A DNA stretch of 64,000 nucleotides from Saprolegnia diclina VS20. Its lineage: Eukaryota; Oomycota; Saprolegniomycetes; Saprolegniales; Saprolegniaceae. The notes under the pieces were generated by a model. That model did not search any database. It saw only the letters and a list, made by a program, of their open reading frames with translations, and was not told the origin of the DNA. The stretch lies in contig NW_008246077.1 of NCBI RefSeq assembly GCF_000281045.1, forward strand, positions 447,129-511,128, written 5' to 3'. This document shows, in pieces, positions 20,974 to 30,657 of the stretch (positions are counted from its first letter, which is position 1; the number at the start of each line of letters is the position of its first letter). The translations under genes were made by a program, and so were the position numbers.

Positions 20974-21051
20974 CATCAGTCGTCGTACACGAGTAGGCAC
21001 CATATATGATGTCGCAAGGCGTCGAAAACGAGTCATCAACTACAACTGTTC

Positions 21052-24000
21052 CTAGTACCGGCGCTCTTGGTACGGTGCGCCGGCATGGTGGTGGTGGGGC
21101 GGCGCCTGGTGGTGCGCCGGCGGCGGCGGGCGGCCATAGTCGGCGTACCGTGGACCGCCGCTGTTACCTCCGTGCGGCTGGTAGCTGCTCGCACCGTGCG
21201 AGCTGTGATGCCCGCTGCTGTAGCTCGACGTGCGCGGCGCGGGCTCGCCCGAGCGGCCACTGCTGCTGTAGCTCGACGGGCGCGACGGCTCGGCGGTACG
21301 GCTACCCGAACCCGACGCGTAGTTGCTCGTGCGCGGCTTGGACTTTGGCGGCGCGAGCGCCGTCTTCTTGAAAAACGCAAGCGCGTGCGCCAGAGATGGC
21401 TGGACCGACGAGTTGACCGAGCCAAAGAACCGGAAACCGTTGGCACGGACCTCCATGTTCCACGTCCGCGCCGTCGTGCGCGCGACAAACGTCACGGAGA
21501 AGCAGCCCGGGTACTCCTTGAACGGGTGGATCGCATATGGGATGCGCTTCGGGTCGGCCTTTTTCTCGGCAAGGAGCGCCTCGCCAATGTCGTGCGCGTC
21601 TTCGTTGCGGTAGTTCTTGTGGTGCACAATCTCGTCAACGAGCGTGTTCATTGGGTCAATGAGCCGCGCAATCATCTCGTCAATCGACTCGAACGTCTCG
21701 TCCTTGACGATGAGCTTGGCACCGAGGCGGCCTTCGGACGGCTTGTCCTTCTCGAGCACGTCAAAGTGGCGGTACACGCCGTCCAGGACCTTCCACGTCA
21801 GCGTCAAGTGGTCGACGTTCTCGCGCGCGGGGCGAAGCACCACATCACCGACCGGGAGCGTCTTGAGCTTGGCGATCGCTTGCTTCATGTTGACGTTGTG
21901 GAACACGGGGTGGATGATCTGGCGGCGCTTGCGCTGGGACTTTTTCTGAATGCGCGTGTTGTCGTATGACTTTTCCTCCTCGGGGCGGGGCAGCTCGTTC
22001 ACGAGCAAGTCGTACCGGTGCTGACTGTCCTTGATAATCTTGTCGACGTTCACGGCGCGCGGGAACGACCCGCGGTTGAAGATCTCTTCCGTCATCATGA
22101 CGATCGACCGCTGGTCGCAGGCGAGACTCAAGTGGTACCGGTTGTAGTCCTGGACAAAGTCCATGATCTTGGCGTTCACTTGCATGCCGCGCGGGAACCC
22201 GTTGATGCGCAAGTACTCATTGCCGCGCTCCGTCATGTAGTCGGGCAAATGCTCCTTCTTGAGCTGCGCCTTGATGTTGGAGTGGAGCGAAACAACGACC
22301 ATCTGATCACCTGCCATCTTGATAAGGCGGCACGGCACGACCATACCAATGCGGAGCGTCTCGCGCGTCTCGTTGTGAAGGAGGTAGAAGAGGTCCAGCT
22401 GCACCGGGTCCTTGTACTTGTCACGCGGGTCAAAGTACGGGTACCGCAGCTCGCGCTTGATGTGCTCGAGCGTCAAGAGCTTCGGGCCCTTCTGCTGCAG
22501 CTCGAGTCGGTTGGCATACGCGGGCAAGTCGAGGTCCGCCAGCGAGTCCTGGATCTCGACGTCCGAGAGCCGTTCACTCTTCTTCGACGTGCTTGCCGGG
22601 CGCTTGGCGCTGGCATTCTTGATCGCAGTTGCCGACTGGAACATCGTGTCTTCGACCGCGTACGAGTACTGATCCGGGTCGTACAAATCCATCGTCGTGT
22701 TGTTGTTGGCGTCACCGCACATCTTGACCGCCATGTAGTAGCTCTCGGGGTGGATGCGTGTGTCGTCGAGTGAGTTGAGCGGTGACTCCTTGAGCGCGTC
22801 ACGCTCGCGGATGCGGACAAAACCCGCGCAGTTGCGGTACACGACAGCGCCCGACACCATCTTGAGTAAATCCTGGCGCTTCTCGAGGTACCCCGCTGCC
22901 TTGATCTTCTCAATGAGCGCCAAGGCCTTGATCGGCCCGAGACCCGAGACGAACTGCAGCACGTACGACGCGTGCGCATAGTTGGCCACGTAGTTGATGT
23001 CGACGCCGACCTTGTTGACGGTCTGGGTAAAGATGCGCTCGTACTCTTTCACGAGGAGGTCCTTGTTGACGTGGCTCTGGAACAAATCGACGTTGAGGTA
23101 CAAAAGCTCACGGCCACGACCTGGCTCGTTCTGCGCGACAAAGCCCCACATGGAGCTGAGCTCCGCGAGCGGGTTGCGCAAATAGCGCGCGAGCCCGATC
23201 GCAGCACGCATGCCCGTCGACTCTTCCGGGAACTCGGCCTCGGCGCGCTTCGACTTGCTGTACATGCGGGCGACGTCGTCCTTGAGGAACGTCACGTGGA
23301 GGTACTCGCGCGGTTCGCTGGCATCGGCACGATGAATCTTGTTGCGAACCGAGTCGACGAGCTCGCCCATGTCCATGCACTTTAGACCGCCGCTCGTGTT
23401 GATAACAACTGCCGACGTGCGCGTGTGCTCTTCCAAGAACGTCGTGAGTACAGTCTGGAGCGACTCGAGGCACGTTGCCGTCAAGCACCGGCCCTGAACC
23501 TTGTCGACGAGCTCTCCGTTCTCGTCGAGCGCGACGATGTAGGCAACGGCCTCCGGATCTTCGTCGTCGACGTAAATACCGATGAGGCGCGGGTCCTCGC
23601 CTTCGTGAGCTTCGAATGGCCGGACCATGACGCGCTTCCGCATGGCGTCGCCGCACCGACGCAGCACAACGTCTTGCGCCGAGAGCCGCCACTCCTGGCG
23701 CAGCTCTTCCTGAAGCGACGGGATCAAGAATGCCACGACAGCCTCAGCGAGAATGTCACGGCGGTGGCTCTGCCATTCGCTGCTGTCGCCCGGCGCGAGG
23801 TAGATCTGCTCGAGGCTCTCAATCAAGACGAGGTGGTCCACCGAGACGTGCGCCGTCACAAACCCTTCTTTCTCGGCCTTCTCGACCCGCATGTACAAAT
23901 CCGTTCCAAAAACGTCCAGCGCCGCCATGCCTTCGAGGTACTGGAGACCGTGGCAGTAGTGAAACTCGTCGATTTCCTCGACGCCCTTCTTGGTCGTGAC

Positions 24001-25776
24001 CGTCGTGAGCGAGGCGAAGCGATGGAAGAGGTCGCGCATGCGCTGGCGCACGTTCGGGTCGGACGCGACTTGGTACGCCGCGACGTGGCGTGCGCCCTTG
24101 AGGACGTCCGGAATCGTCGGAAATTCGTTCGAGAGGTACGTCATGCAAATGTCACCGAGACTGGCGGTCGGCGTTTCGACTTGGCCTTCGCCGTCCGTCA
24201 AGATGCCCGCCAAGACGCCACCGAGAACAGTCGCGCTCATCGTGAACTGCGCGGCGAGGCCCTTGAGGCCAGCCTTGACGCACACGTTGTAAAATGTCCG
24301 TCGACCGGGGCGCTTGAGGCCAGCCGCATTGCTCTTCTCGCGCACGTCCAGCGTCGAAAACGCGAGTGAGAGATCGGCCAAGTGCTTCTCTTCCGGGCTG
24401 CGCACGACATGCTGGTAGCACTTGCGCACGGCCGTGCTCTCGCGCGCCTCGCTCGCGTCGACGGCGTTTTGCATGCCGACCTGCAGCGCCGCACGCTTCC
24501 GCTGGAGCTTGTCGTACTTGATGTCGAGGTCTTGGATAAGATACAAATGCTCGCTGTGAAGCCCCGCGGTCTTCCAGTACTCCTTGCAGTAGCGCTGAAC
24601 GAACGCCGGCTCCAGCTTGTCTTCATGGTAGAAGCGGAGGACGTTGTCGATCGCAGTCACAAGGTTGCCGCGCACACCGCGCTGGCCCGTGTACTTGGCC
24701 TCGAGCTTCTTCAAGACACTGTCGACCATCCACTCGGCTTCCTCTGCACGCTCTTCGGGGTCCGGGAACCGCCGCTGCGCAAACATCTGGATGTAGCGCT
24801 CGGGCTCGTCGCGCTCGCGGACAGCCGCGTCGTTGGCCGTCATGTGGAATTCCTTCAAGACACTGGGCTCGTACTTGTCGATCAAGATTGCACGCTTGTC
24901 CTTCTCGGCCGACTCTTGCGTAATGTGGCCACGCGTTGCCTCCAAGAAGGCCTCGGCGTCACCGAAGAGCTCCTCGGCTTCATCGAGCTGGTACAAAGAC
25001 GGACCTTGAGCGATCTCCATCGACTGGCGCGGCTTCTTCACGGGGCGGTGGCCCGTCTTTTGACGCCCGTTGCCGTCTTCATCTTCCGACACGATGAAGC
25101 CATCATCACTGTCGTACTCGGCCTCGTCGCCGTAACCGTCGCCCTTGCGCACCGGCGCAGCATCTTCATCGTCATCTGACGCACCAAACATGTCTTTGGA
25201 CATGTCGGCGTTGATCTTCTCGGCCTTCTTCTTCACCTTCTTGGACGCCTTCTTGGCCGAGCCATCCGAGTCAAAGTCGCCGCCGTCGCTGTAGGAGCGG
25301 TCGCGGTTCTTCTTGATACCCAAGTTTTCTTGAATGAGATCAATGTCGTCGTCGTCCAGGTCGTCGTCGTCCCGGCCTTGGCGCAAGCGCGAGCGCTTCT
25401 TGTCCTTCTTCTTCTTGCGCTTGCGATGGCCCCGGCCTTCGTCTTCATCGCTCTCGTCGTCGTCGCCGACGACGAAGCCGTCGTTGACGTACGTGTTGTC
25501 TTCTTCGACGTCCTCTTCTTCGGACGAGTCGATCTCCTTCCCGTCGTCATCGCTCTCGGACGCTTCCTCTTCAACAAAGGCGTTCTTCTTGCGGGGCTTC
25601 TCGTCGTCACTGTCCATGACGCGGCTCTTTTTGGCCGCCTTGGTCTTGCCCTTCTTGTCCAGCTTGCGCTTCTTCGAGCCGGGGTCGGCCTTCATCTCCG
25701 ACTCGGATTCCGACTCGGACACGGCCGGCGAGTTCTCATCTACCGAGAGCAGCATGGGCGTCTGGAAGCGTTCCAT
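21052..25776 (-). CDS. SPT6: Transcription elongation factor SPT6
   Basis: A histone chaperone and elongation factor travelling with RNA polymerase II. It is one exon of 1,574 residues, with the ATG at 25776-25774. The N-terminus is the long acidic/Lys-rich tail with an ENLGIKKNRD segment, where yeast Spt6 binds Spn1/Iws1. The helix-turn-helix and YqgF-like core follow, then HhH (FVSGLGPIKALALIEKI), the S1 domain (GMVVPCRLIKM) and tandem SH2 (HPVFHNVNMKQA; GDVVLRPARENVDHL). The C-terminus is Ser/Tyr/Gly-rich with an RPSSYSSSG-type repeat. Length and order match the family. A 4.7-kb intron-free gene contrasts with the exon-rich neighbours. A perfect palindrome lies 15 bp upstream of the ATG. 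Confidence 0.95.
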   Translation of the reverse strand: MERFQTPMLLSVDENSPAVSESESESEMKADPGSKKRKLDKKGKTKAAKKSRVMDSDDEKPRKKNAFVEEEASESDDDGKEIDSSEEEDVEEDNTYVNDGFVVGDDDESDEDEGRGHRKRKKKKDKKRSRLRQGRDDDDLDDDDIDLIQENLGIKKNRDRSYSDGGDFDSDGSAKKASKKVKKKAEKINADMSKDMFGASDDDEDAAPVRKGDGYGDEAEYDSDDGFIVSEDEDGNGRQKTGHRPVKKPRQSMEIAQGPSLYQLDEAEELFGDAEAFLEATRGHITQESAEKDKRAILIDKYEPSVLKEFHMTANDAAVRERDEPERYIQMFAQRRFPDPEERAEEAEWMVDSVLKKLEAKYTGQRGVRGNLVTAIDNVLRFYHEDKLEPAFVQRYCKEYWKTAGLHSEHLYLIQDLDIKYDKLQRKRAALQVGMQNAVDASEARESTAVRKCYQHVVRSPEEKHLADLSLAFSTLDVREKSNAAGLKRPGRRTFYNVCVKAGLKGLAAQFTMSATVLGGVLAGILTDGEGQVETPTASLGDICMTYLSNEFPTIPDVLKGARHVAAYQVASDPNVRQRMRDLFHRFASLTTVTTKKGVEEIDEFHYCHGLQYLEGMAALDVFGTDLYMRVEKAEKEGFVTAHVSVDHLVLIESLEQIYLAPGDSSEWQSHRRDILAEAVVAFLIPSLQEELRQEWRLSAQDVVLRRCGDAMRKRVMVRPFEAHEGEDPRLIGIYVDDEDPEAVAYIVALDENGELVDKVQGRCLTATCLESLQTVLTTFLEEHTRTSAVVINTSGGLKCMDMGELVDSVRNKIHRADASEPREYLHVTFLKDDVARMYSKSKRAEAEFPEESTGMRAAIGLARYLRNPLAELSSMWGFVAQNEPGRGRELLYLNVDLFQSHVNKDLLVKEYERIFTQTVNKVGVDINYVANYAHASYVLQFVSGLGPIKALALIEKIKAAGYLEKRQDLLKMVSGAVVYRNCAGFVRIRERDALKESPLNSLDDTRIHPESYYMAVKMCGDANNNTTMDLYDPDQYSYAVEDTMFQSATAIKNASAKRPASTSKKSERLSDVEIQDSLADLDLPAYANRLELQQKGPKLLTLEHIKRELRYPYFDPRDKYKDPVQLDLFYLLHNETRETLRIGMVVPCRLIKMAGDQMVVVSLHSNIKAQLKKEHLPDYMTERGNEYLRINGFPRGMQVNAKIMDFVQDYNRYHLSLACDQRSIVMMTEEIFNRGSFPRAVNVDKIIKDSQHRYDLLVNELPRPEEEKSYDNTRIQKKSQRKRRQIIHPVFHNVNMKQAIAKLKTLPVGDVVLRPARENVDHLTLTWKVLDGVYRHFDVLEKDKPSEGRLGAKLIVKDETFESIDEMIARLIDPMNTLVDEIVHHKNYRNEDAHDIGEALLAEKKADPKRIPYAIHPFKEYPGCFSVTFVARTTARTWNMEVRANGFRFFGSVNSSVQPSLAHALAFFKKTALAPPKSKPRTSNYASGSGSRTAEPSRPSSYSSSGRSGEPAPRTSSYSSGHHSSHGASSYQPHGGNSGGPRYADYGRPPPPAHHQAPPHHHHAGAPYQERRY

Positions 25777-26217
25777 CGCGTAGAGACCCTCGGTAGATGG
25801 AGCGCTCCATCTACCAGCCTCTTCCTCGCTCGCGCTTACCTTCGGACGATGGCATCGTGGGTTGGTCTGCTGCTCCGGATCACTGGACTTCCAACCCCAC
25901 AGGTTTCGCTGTGCGGGGCTTCACCCAATTCCAAATATATTCAATTCGGACATGTCCTTGTTTCAAACGCCATATTCGGCCTTTTCGGGCTTGGCTTCGG
26001 CAAAAATGGCGCGAAAGCCTAGCTATAAAGTGGATTTGCTTCGTGATTTATTACCGACGGTGGCAACAACATACAAACACCAAGCCAAGACGCCACCGTG
26101 TGTAATAAAATACGCCATTTTATTATGCTGCACAAGATCGCGACAACTTTAGGACCATCACTGACCGCATGACAAAAGAACTTGCGCGCGTCGACACAAG
26201 AGAACCTGCCAGCGACC
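25777..26217. other. Divergent promoter region, SPT6 / endonuclease V
   Basis: 440 bp containing the 24-bp palindrome at 25792-25815 and an AT-rich stretch near 26095-26130. I see no gene inside. Confidence 0.5.
25792..25815. repeat. Perfect 24-bp palindrome beside the SPT6 start
   Basis: GGTAGATGGAGC followed directly by its reverse complement GCTCCATCTACC, with no spacer, 15 bp upstream of the SPT6 ATG. It may be a dimeric operator or could form a cruciform. Confidence 0.85.
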
Positions 26218-27126
26218 ATGAACATGCAAGACACGGACGCCCAGCGCCAAGCATGGGAGGCCGAACAGGCAGAGGTACGCTGGTGGGGGCTACGCATCTC
26301 ATGGCTTATCCTGGCCATAGATGAAATGCGCCATGAACATGACGAGCACCGTGGACGAGAGCCGCCTCACCCGCGTCGGCGGCGTCGATATCTCGTTCCT
26401 CAAGGGCACCAATGACGCCTGCGCAACCCTTGTTGTCCTTTCGTATCCCGACCTCAAGGTGCTTTGTGAAGCCTCGTACGGTCTTTTCGCATGTGGAGTC
26501 GACTCATGCACCGCACACTAGTTGCTACACAAACCTGACGCTGCCCTACATCCCAACGTTCCTTGGCTTTCGTGAGCTACCGGCGCTCCTACCCCTCTTC
26601 GACTTGATCCCAGAGGACCTGCAGCCGCAGCTCGTCTTTGTCGATGGCAACGGGCGACTGCATCCGCGTGGCTTTGGCATTGCGTCGCACTTGGGCGTGG
26701 TCAAGACGCTGCCGACGATTGGCGTTGCCAAGACGTTTCTGAACGTCGACGGTCTCGCCAAGTCCCATGTTCGCGCGCTCGTCGAGGACGCCAAGGCGAT
26801 CCAGCGCGACGACTCGACCAACGACGACGTGGTCGTACCGCTGCGTGGCGAGTCGGGCACGGTACAAACACCTTGTTCGAGTCTTATTTATACTGCGCAT
26901 GCAGGTATGGGGCTCGGCGCTGTGCACGAAAGGCATTCAAAACCCTATCTACGTTTCGATTGGTAATCTTATTACACTCGAGCAAGCGGTCGCGCTCACG
27001 CAGGCAACGTCGCTCTTCCGCGTACCCGAGCCGATTCGACAAGCCGACTTGCGATCGCGCGCCATCATTCGAGCATGGGAAGCCGACGGTGTCGACACGG
27101 GCTTTTGCGCTTACACGGGTCCCTAA
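26218..27126 (+). CDS. ENDOV: Endonuclease V (inosine-specific nuclease)
   Basis: Cleaves nucleic acid one bond 3' of inosine (DNA in bacteria, mainly RNA in animals). Exons 26218-26274, 26321-26475, 26522-26861 and 26905-27126; introns are 43-46 nt and phases agree, giving about 257 residues. The catalytic Asp is in GGVDISF, the DNA/RNA-wedge region is LTLPYIPTFLGFRE (the Glu is the second metal ligand), and the third acidic ligand is in FVDGNGRLHPRGFG. These match the metal ligands of bacterial and human EndoV. The last part has PIYVSIGNLITLEQAV. The start was set at the ATG at 26218, not the upstream TTG. No targeting signal is evident. Confidence 0.93.
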
Positions 27127-27222
27127 GCTCGACTGCGCTGGTTTCGTTGGCGTGACTATCAAGTGGCTTGATAATAAAGATCCGATTCTAGAAATTTCTC
27201 GAATGTACGTCGCGGTATAAAA

Positions 27223-27227
27223 CCAAT
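27223..27227 (+). promoter_or_regulatory. CCAAT box before the DNAJC7-like gene
   Basis: CCAAT at 27223-27227, 150 bp upstream of the ATG. A 12-bp palindrome TCCTAATTAGGA at 27270-27281 follows, with AGGAC/GTCCT arms beside it. It lies just downstream of the endonuclease V stop. Confidence 0.4.
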
Positions 27228-27376
27228 CAAATCGACGGGCGCCATGCGAAAATGGACTTGGGGCAGGAGGATCCTAATTAGGACCTAAAGTCCTGGGGGA
27301 AGTCGCAAAAGACTGGTTCTGTGGATCCCTGCGACGCCTTCATATTGCAAACGGGCGGCAACCGCAGAAGCGCAAC

Positions 27377-28936
27377 ATGGACTTGTCCTCGAACGACGCC
27401 TCTGCCGAGGAGTGGAAGACCAAGGGCAATGACCTGTACAAGAAGGCTGACTACCGCGGCGCCATTGACATGTACTCGAAGGCCATCGAGCTCGCGCCGA
27501 CGACGGCGGCCTTCTACGGCAACCGGGCGGCGGCGTATCTCATGATTGCCAAGCACCACGAAGCGATTGCCGACTCGTCGCGTGCGATCGCCATGGAGCC
27601 GACCTTTATTCGCGGCTACCAGCGCAAGGCCAAGGCGCAAGTTGCGCTCGGTGACATCGAGGCCGCCATCAAGACGTACCAGGCAGGCTCGATGAAGGAC
27701 CCGACGGACGCGACGCTCTTCAACGACCGCCGTGCCGCTGAAATCGCTGCCGACAAGATCTCGCGCGGTCGCGACTATGTCAAGGCCGAGCGCTTCCGCG
27801 AAGCCGTCTCGTGCTTTGACAGCGCCCTCCTGACGTGCACGCACGCGAACGACCTCAAGAAGTGGCGCGCCGAAGCACTAATCGGCTGCGAGCGCTACGA
27901 CGAAGCCTTTGCTGCACTTACGCAGCTCATGCGGTCGGACTCGGCGTCGCCGGACGTGCTCTACCTCCGCGCCAAGTGCTTGTACTTTCAGGGCGAATTT
28001 ACGAGCGCCATCAAGCACTTGCAGCAGGCGCTGCGCTCGGACCCGGACAACGGTCGCTTCATGAAGGAAATCAAGCGCATCCGCCAGCTCGACTCGCAAA
28101 AGGAAGCCGCCAACGATGCGTTCAAGGGTGGTCGCTTCCAGGAAGCCGCGGATGCGTACTCGCAGTGCCTCCTCATCGATCCCGCCAACAAGGCGTACAA
28201 CGCCAAGCTGCACTGCAACCGCGCCGCGGCCTTGTCGAAGCTCAGCCAAAACGAAGAGGCGATCAAGGACTGCGACAAGGCGATCTACTATGACAGCTCG
28301 TACGTCAAGGCGTACATACGCAAGGCCCAGTGCTTGCGCGACATTGGCGGCAAGGACAACCTCGAACAGGCGCTCCGTGAGTACGAATCCGCGTCCAAGC
28401 TCGTCGGCGAAGACACGCAGCGCCAGTACGCGGGCTACATTCGTGAGACGAAGCTCGAGCTCAAGAAGGCCAAGCGGAAAGACTTTTACAAGATTCTGGA
28501 CGTGTCGCCGTCGGCGTCGGACGCCGAGATCAAGAAGGCATACCGCAAGTCGGCGCTCAAGTACCACCCGGATCGGCACTCGAACAAGACGGAAGACGAA
28601 CAGAAGGCGGCCGAAACCTCGTTCAAGGACGTCGGCGAGGCCTACGCCGTGCTCTCGGACCCGCAGAAGAAGCAGCGCTACGACTCTGGCGTCGACCTTG
28701 ACGACCTCGACGGCGATGGCATGGGCGGCATGGGCGGCATGGGTGGCATGAACCCCAACGACATCTTCCAAATGTTCTTCTCTGGCCAAGGCGGTGGCAT
28801 GGGCGGCGGCGGCGGCGGCTTTGGCGGCGGCGGCTTTGGCGGTGGCGGCTTCGGTGGTATGGGCGGCGGCGGCGGCTACGGTGGCCGTGGTCACAGCGGC
28901 TTCGGCGGCCAAGGCCAAAGCTTCCACTTTGGCTAG
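27377..28936 (+). CDS. TPR and J-domain co-chaperone (DNAJC7/TPR2-like)
   Basis: An Hsp70/Hsp90 co-chaperone. It is one exon of 519 residues with the ATG at 27377. TPR repeats run from about residue 12 to 360 (AEEWKTKGNDLYKKADYRGA; AFYGNRAAAYLMI; and others), ending with NRAAALSKLSQNEEAIKDC. The J domain follows (about residues 370-440: DFYKILDVSPSASDAEI) with the HPD motif (KYHPDRH) that stimulates Hsp70 ATPase. The C-terminal 80 residues are a Gly/Phe/Met-rich tail of GGM and GGGGFG units. TPRs then J is the DNAJC7 order; the long Gly-rich tail is more like DNAJB-type G/F regions. Confidence 0.93.
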   Translation: MDLSSNDASAEEWKTKGNDLYKKADYRGAIDMYSKAIELAPTTAAFYGNRAAAYLMIAKHHEAIADSSRAIAMEPTFIRGYQRKAKAQVALGDIEAAIKTYQAGSMKDPTDATLFNDRRAAEIAADKISRGRDYVKAERFREAVSCFDSALLTCTHANDLKKWRAEALIGCERYDEAFAALTQLMRSDSASPDVLYLRAKCLYFQGEFTSAIKHLQQALRSDPDNGRFMKEIKRIRQLDSQKEAANDAFKGGRFQEAADAYSQCLLIDPANKAYNAKLHCNRAAALSKLSQNEEAIKDCDKAIYYDSSYVKAYIRKAQCLRDIGGKDNLEQALREYESASKLVGEDTQRQYAGYIRETKLELKKAKRKDFYKILDVSPSASDAEIKKAYRKSALKYHPDRHSNKTEDEQKAAETSFKDVGEAYAVLSDPQKKQRYDSGVDLDDLDGDGMGGMGGMGGMNPNDIFQMFFSGQGGGMGGGGGGFGGGGFGGGGFGGMGGGGGYGGRGHSGFGGQGQSFHFG

Positions 28937-29031
28937 GCTCAATGTCGGTCCATGTACACTCGTCAATAGAATTTATGTATAGCCCTCGGTTTTGGCACAT
29001 GATTGTTCGCATTGCATCGGGCCGTCCAATG

Positions 29032-29064
29032 CCATCTTGACGCCCGATTCGGGCGTCAAGATGG
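29032..29064. repeat. 33-bp perfect palindrome (16-bp arms, 1-nt centre)
   Basis: Left arm CCATCTTGACGCCCGA (29032-29047), centre T at 29048, right arm TCGGGCGTCAAGATGG (29049-29064). All 16 pairs match. It lies between the DNAJC7-like stop and the JmjC gene, and could be a hairpin terminator for the former or an operator for the latter. Confidence 0.9.
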
Positions 29065-29104
29065 AATGGTGGGGTGTTTCTATCCTGATCATGCATGCGC
29101 GTGG

Positions 29105-29208
29105 ATTGGTCGAAATCCCTCGCTTCAAGCGCTTTGATTGGTCGATACGAGCCAATCCCGTCGCATGGCAAGCGCTTCGTATCCGGTAATCCGGATATAC
29201 GGACCAAT
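29105..29208. promoter_or_regulatory. Four CCAAT boxes before the JmjC gene
   Basis: ATTGG at 29105-29109 and 29137-29141, CCAAT at 29152-29156 and 29204-29208. The decamer GATTGGTCGA is repeated at 29104 and 29136, with ACCAATCGA in reverse near 29203. It is the densest such cluster in the window, 35-138 bp from the ATG. Confidence 0.55.
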
Positions 29209-29242
29209 CGATGGCGGTACGCAGATACGCACTCGGATTCAA

Positions 29243-30657
29243 ATGCCAGCGTCGACTCGCACCAAGCGCGTGGCCGCGCCATTGCCCAGCGCGTCCAGCG
29301 GCAAGGCGAAGAAGGTCCAGACGCGCAGTGGCAAGGTGCGCTACAATGGCTGGGAAGTGCCGACCCACAACTACGAGCTCGACGTCATCGACACGGCGAG
29401 CATCACCCCTCAGCGCTTCTACGCCGAGTACGTGGCAGCGCGCCGGCCCGTCGTGCTCCGTGGCTACATCACCGACCCGGCGTTTACTGCGCCGGTGAAG
29501 TGGACCAACGAGTACTTGAAGGCCACGGCGGGCGACGCGCCGCTCATGGTGGAGGAGCGCAGCTCGCCGTCCGACTCGTTTGGGAAGGGCAACGAGGTGC
29601 CCATGACGTTTCGCACGTTCTTGGACCTCTTGGAGCAGCGCGATATGCTGCACTACCTGACGACGCAGGACGTCGAGGCCGATCCCGAGACTGGCCGGCC
29701 CGGCCTCATGGCGCCGTTCATTGCGCAGCTCGCGCACGATTTTCCGCTGACGCCGGCGCTGCTCGGCCACCTCGTACCGCAAAACATCAACGTCTGGATG
29801 GGCAATGCGGTCGATGGGTCGACGACCGGACTGCACCACGACTACCATGACAACTTGTACATTTTGCTGCGCGGGAAAAAGCACTTTCGTCTCTACGCGC
29901 CGTCGGACGTCGAGGCCATGTACACGCGCGGATCGCTGCTGCAAGTGCACGAGAACGGCCGCATCAACTACGAGGGCGAGCCCACGACAGCGTACGGCGC
30001 CGACCCGCTCTCGGAGCAAGCGGCTCTCGTCGCCAAGACCCAGCGCGACGCCGAAGCCGAGGTACGCTTCTTCGCATGTCCTGCAGGATATCCGACGATC
30101 GATCGATGTAGCTCGAAGCAGCCGAAGCCGACTTGGAAAATGGCGTTCACGGCGCGGCCGAGCGTGTCACTGCGGCGGAAGCCAAGCTGGAAGAGGCCAT
30201 GGAAGCCGCCATGGACGTCGAGTGGAATGACAACGATGAAGATGGTGACGAGGATGACGACGAGGATGCGGACCAAGATGCGGACGAAGATGCGGATGTG
30301 TTTGAAGATGACCTCGCCGTGCGTCGGGTCGTCGACAAGACAATCAAGTACCCGATCAACTTTAGCCGCGTCAAGACGTCGCGCCCCGTAACCGAGCTTG
30401 CGGCCGAGTTTCCTCTGTTTGCAAGCGCAAAGGCGACGACTTGCGAGCTCGGCGTCGGCGATATGCTGTACCTTCCTGCCTCGTGGTTCCATGAAGTGAC
30501 GTCGTTTACGGAGCATGGCGCGTCGGACAAAGGCCATCTTGCACTCAACTACTGGTACCACCCACCGGACGTCACCACCGCGTTCACCGCGCCGTACTCG
30601 AGCTCGTTCTGGCCCGATGATTTTGCCGCCCGCGGCCTCGTAAAGACCGACGACTAA
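29243..30657 (+). CDS. JmjC/cupin-8 2-oxoglutarate oxygenase
   Basis: A Fe(II)/2-oxoglutarate dioxygenase of the small JmjC type (JMJD7, FIH and tRNA-hydroxylase relatives), likely a protein hydroxylase or demethylase. Exons 29243-30061 and 30112-30657 with a 50-nt intron; about 454 residues. RRPVVLRGYITDPAF matches the cupin-8 start. The iron ligands are the H-x-D in LHHDYHDNLYIL and the distal His in GDMLYLPASWFHEV. A Lys near RGKKHFRLYAP probably binds 2-oxoglutarate. An acidic low-complexity insertion (about residues 315-335, D/E-rich) separates the two halves. The ATG at 29243 was chosen because it follows the CCAAT cluster; in-frame codons further up start with TTG or lie inside the promoter. 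Confidence 0.85.

Larger units (their letters stand above)
28937..29242. other. Intergenic promoter region with palindrome and CCAAT cluster
   Basis: 306 bp between two plus-strand genes, holding the 33-bp palindrome at 29032-29064 and four CCAAT boxes. No gene. Confidence 0.6.

Noticed and set aside
29138-29242. Upstream in-frame starts for the JmjC gene
   Set aside because: The first is TTG and the region is the CCAAT promoter cluster; the ATG at 29243 is simpler.
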